From Comamonas sp. (GTDB lineage: Bacteria > Pseudomonadota > Gammaproteobacteria > Burkholderiales > Burkholderiaceae_C): a DNA stretch of 64,000 nt. The position numbers were made by a program, and so were the translations under genes. Every line of letters starts with the position of its first letter. Position 1 is the stretch's first letter. Shown here in pieces: positions 63,668 through 64,000 of this stretch. The DNA lies in assembly GCF_009360615.1 (NCBI RefSeq), contig NZ_SPEY01000041.1:1-64000 (forward strand), read 5' to 3'. The notes beneath the pieces were generated by a model. The model was not told where the DNA came from. It saw nothing but the letters and a program-made list of their open reading frames with translations, and did no database searches.

Positions 63668-64000
63668 TCAGCGCACAGGCAGCCCCTGTAAAAGCTGTGC
63701 CGCCACAGCGACTGCGATCACCTCGGGTTCCTTGCCGGTAATGCCCGGCACCCCGATCGGGCAGGTGATGTGAGCCAGCTCCGCGTCGCTGAACCCCCGA
63801 CCGCGCAACCGGCTGCTGAAGCTGGCCCATTTGGTCTTGCTGCCGATCAACCCCACAAAAGGCAGATCTCCGCGCTCGCGCTGACGCAGCAGGCATTGGG
63901 CCACCACCTCCAGGTCCTCGGCATGGCTGAAGCTCATGATGAGCACTTGTGAATGCGCAGGCAGCTGCGCCACTGCGGCCTGGACCGGATCGGAATGCTC
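63668..64000 (-). CDS. xdhC: Xanthine dehydrogenase accessory protein XdhC (partial)
   Basis: C-terminal 110 residues of XdhC, which loads sulfurated molybdenum cofactor into xanthine dehydrogenase. The reading frame is open to the window edge, where it begins EHSDPVQAAVAQLPAHSQVL, so the start lies outside. VLIMSFSHAEDLEVVAQCLL, LPFVGLIGSKTKWASFSSRL and ITCPIGVPGITGKEPEVIAV are typical of the Rossmann-like second domain. xdhA and xdhB would be expected upstream, beyond the window. The gene is oriented toward puuD. Confidence 0.92.
   Translation of the reverse strand, partial: EHSDPVQAAVAQLPAHSQVLIMSFSHAEDLEVVAQCLLRQRERGDLPFVGLIGSKTKWASFSSRLRGRGFSDAELAHITCPIGVPGITGKEPEVIAVAVAAQLLQGLPVR

Overview
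The window looks like chromosomal core DNA from a high-GC betaproteobacterium of the Comamonadaceae, most likely Comamonas or a close relative. The basis is codon and GC character, the murJ - rpsT - DUF3579 - argF order typical of Burkholderiales, a short H-NS protein of the betaproteobacterial type, a kynurenine (anthranilate) pathway, and a membrane-bound urate hydroxylase. The genus is an inference. No rRNA, tRNA, CRISPR array, prophage or insertion sequence was recognised.

Layout. 1-5.4 kb: purM, an AI-2E/PerM-type permease, a SirB1-type protein, murJ and rpsT. 5.7-12.4 kb: membrane-anchored mqo, a MATE exporter, a DUF3579 gene, argD-argF and a YkgJ-like cysteine-cluster protein. 12.5-15.6 kb: a Fur-box-controlled feoA-feoB-small Cys-rich protein operon bracketed by two YkgJ-like genes. 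15.6-18 kb: PP2C phosphatase and a LysE exporter with an AraC regulator. 18.1-27.4 kb: tryptophan/kynurenine catabolism (amino acid permease, kynB, kynU, kynA, MFS transporter, FAD monooxygenase) interrupted by alkA and a short Ada-like gene on the other strand. 27.4-29.2 kb: an H-NS gene followed by the frame-shattered remains of a CNNM/CorC-HlyC transporter gene. 29.2-37.7 kb: apaH, a RhlE-type helicase, a zinc metallopeptidase, a pyrroline-2-carboxylate reductase relative, nadA-nadB behind a perfect palindrome, and dcd. 37.8-43.1 kb: guaD, a LysR regulator divergent from a glutarate hydroxylase (glaH/csiD) followed by an FMN-dependent 2-hydroxyacid dehydrogenase, and a HIT protein. 43.1-49.2 kb: a periplasmic molybdenum hydroxylase (large subunit, 2Fe-2S subunit, triheme cytochrome c) divergent from a LacI-type regulator, with two near-identical operator-like palindromes between them. 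49.2-64 kb: a purine uptake and catabolism region with adenine deaminase, a Rieske oxygenase, two BMP lipoproteins, two permeases and an ATPase of a nucleoside-type ABC transporter, a LysR regulator, then a diguanylate cyclase, a Crp/Fnr regulator, urate hydroxylase puuD and the end of xdhC.

How the genes fit together. The most interesting inferences are two small metabolic modules. First, adenine deaminase next to a Rieske oxygenase behind a BMP/ABC importer, with puuD and xdhC nearby, suggests adenine -> hypoxanthine -> xanthine -> urate -> 5-hydroxyisourate, the Rieske protein perhaps acting like Klebsiella HpxD. guaD would feed guanine into the same pool. Second, glaH beside an FMN hydroxyacid dehydrogenase suggests a glutarate -> L-2-hydroxyglutarate -> 2-oxoglutarate route in which the usual FAD enzyme LhgO is replaced. 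Both need biochemical proof. The pseudogene at 27.9-29.15 kb is directly readable from conserved peptides in several frames.
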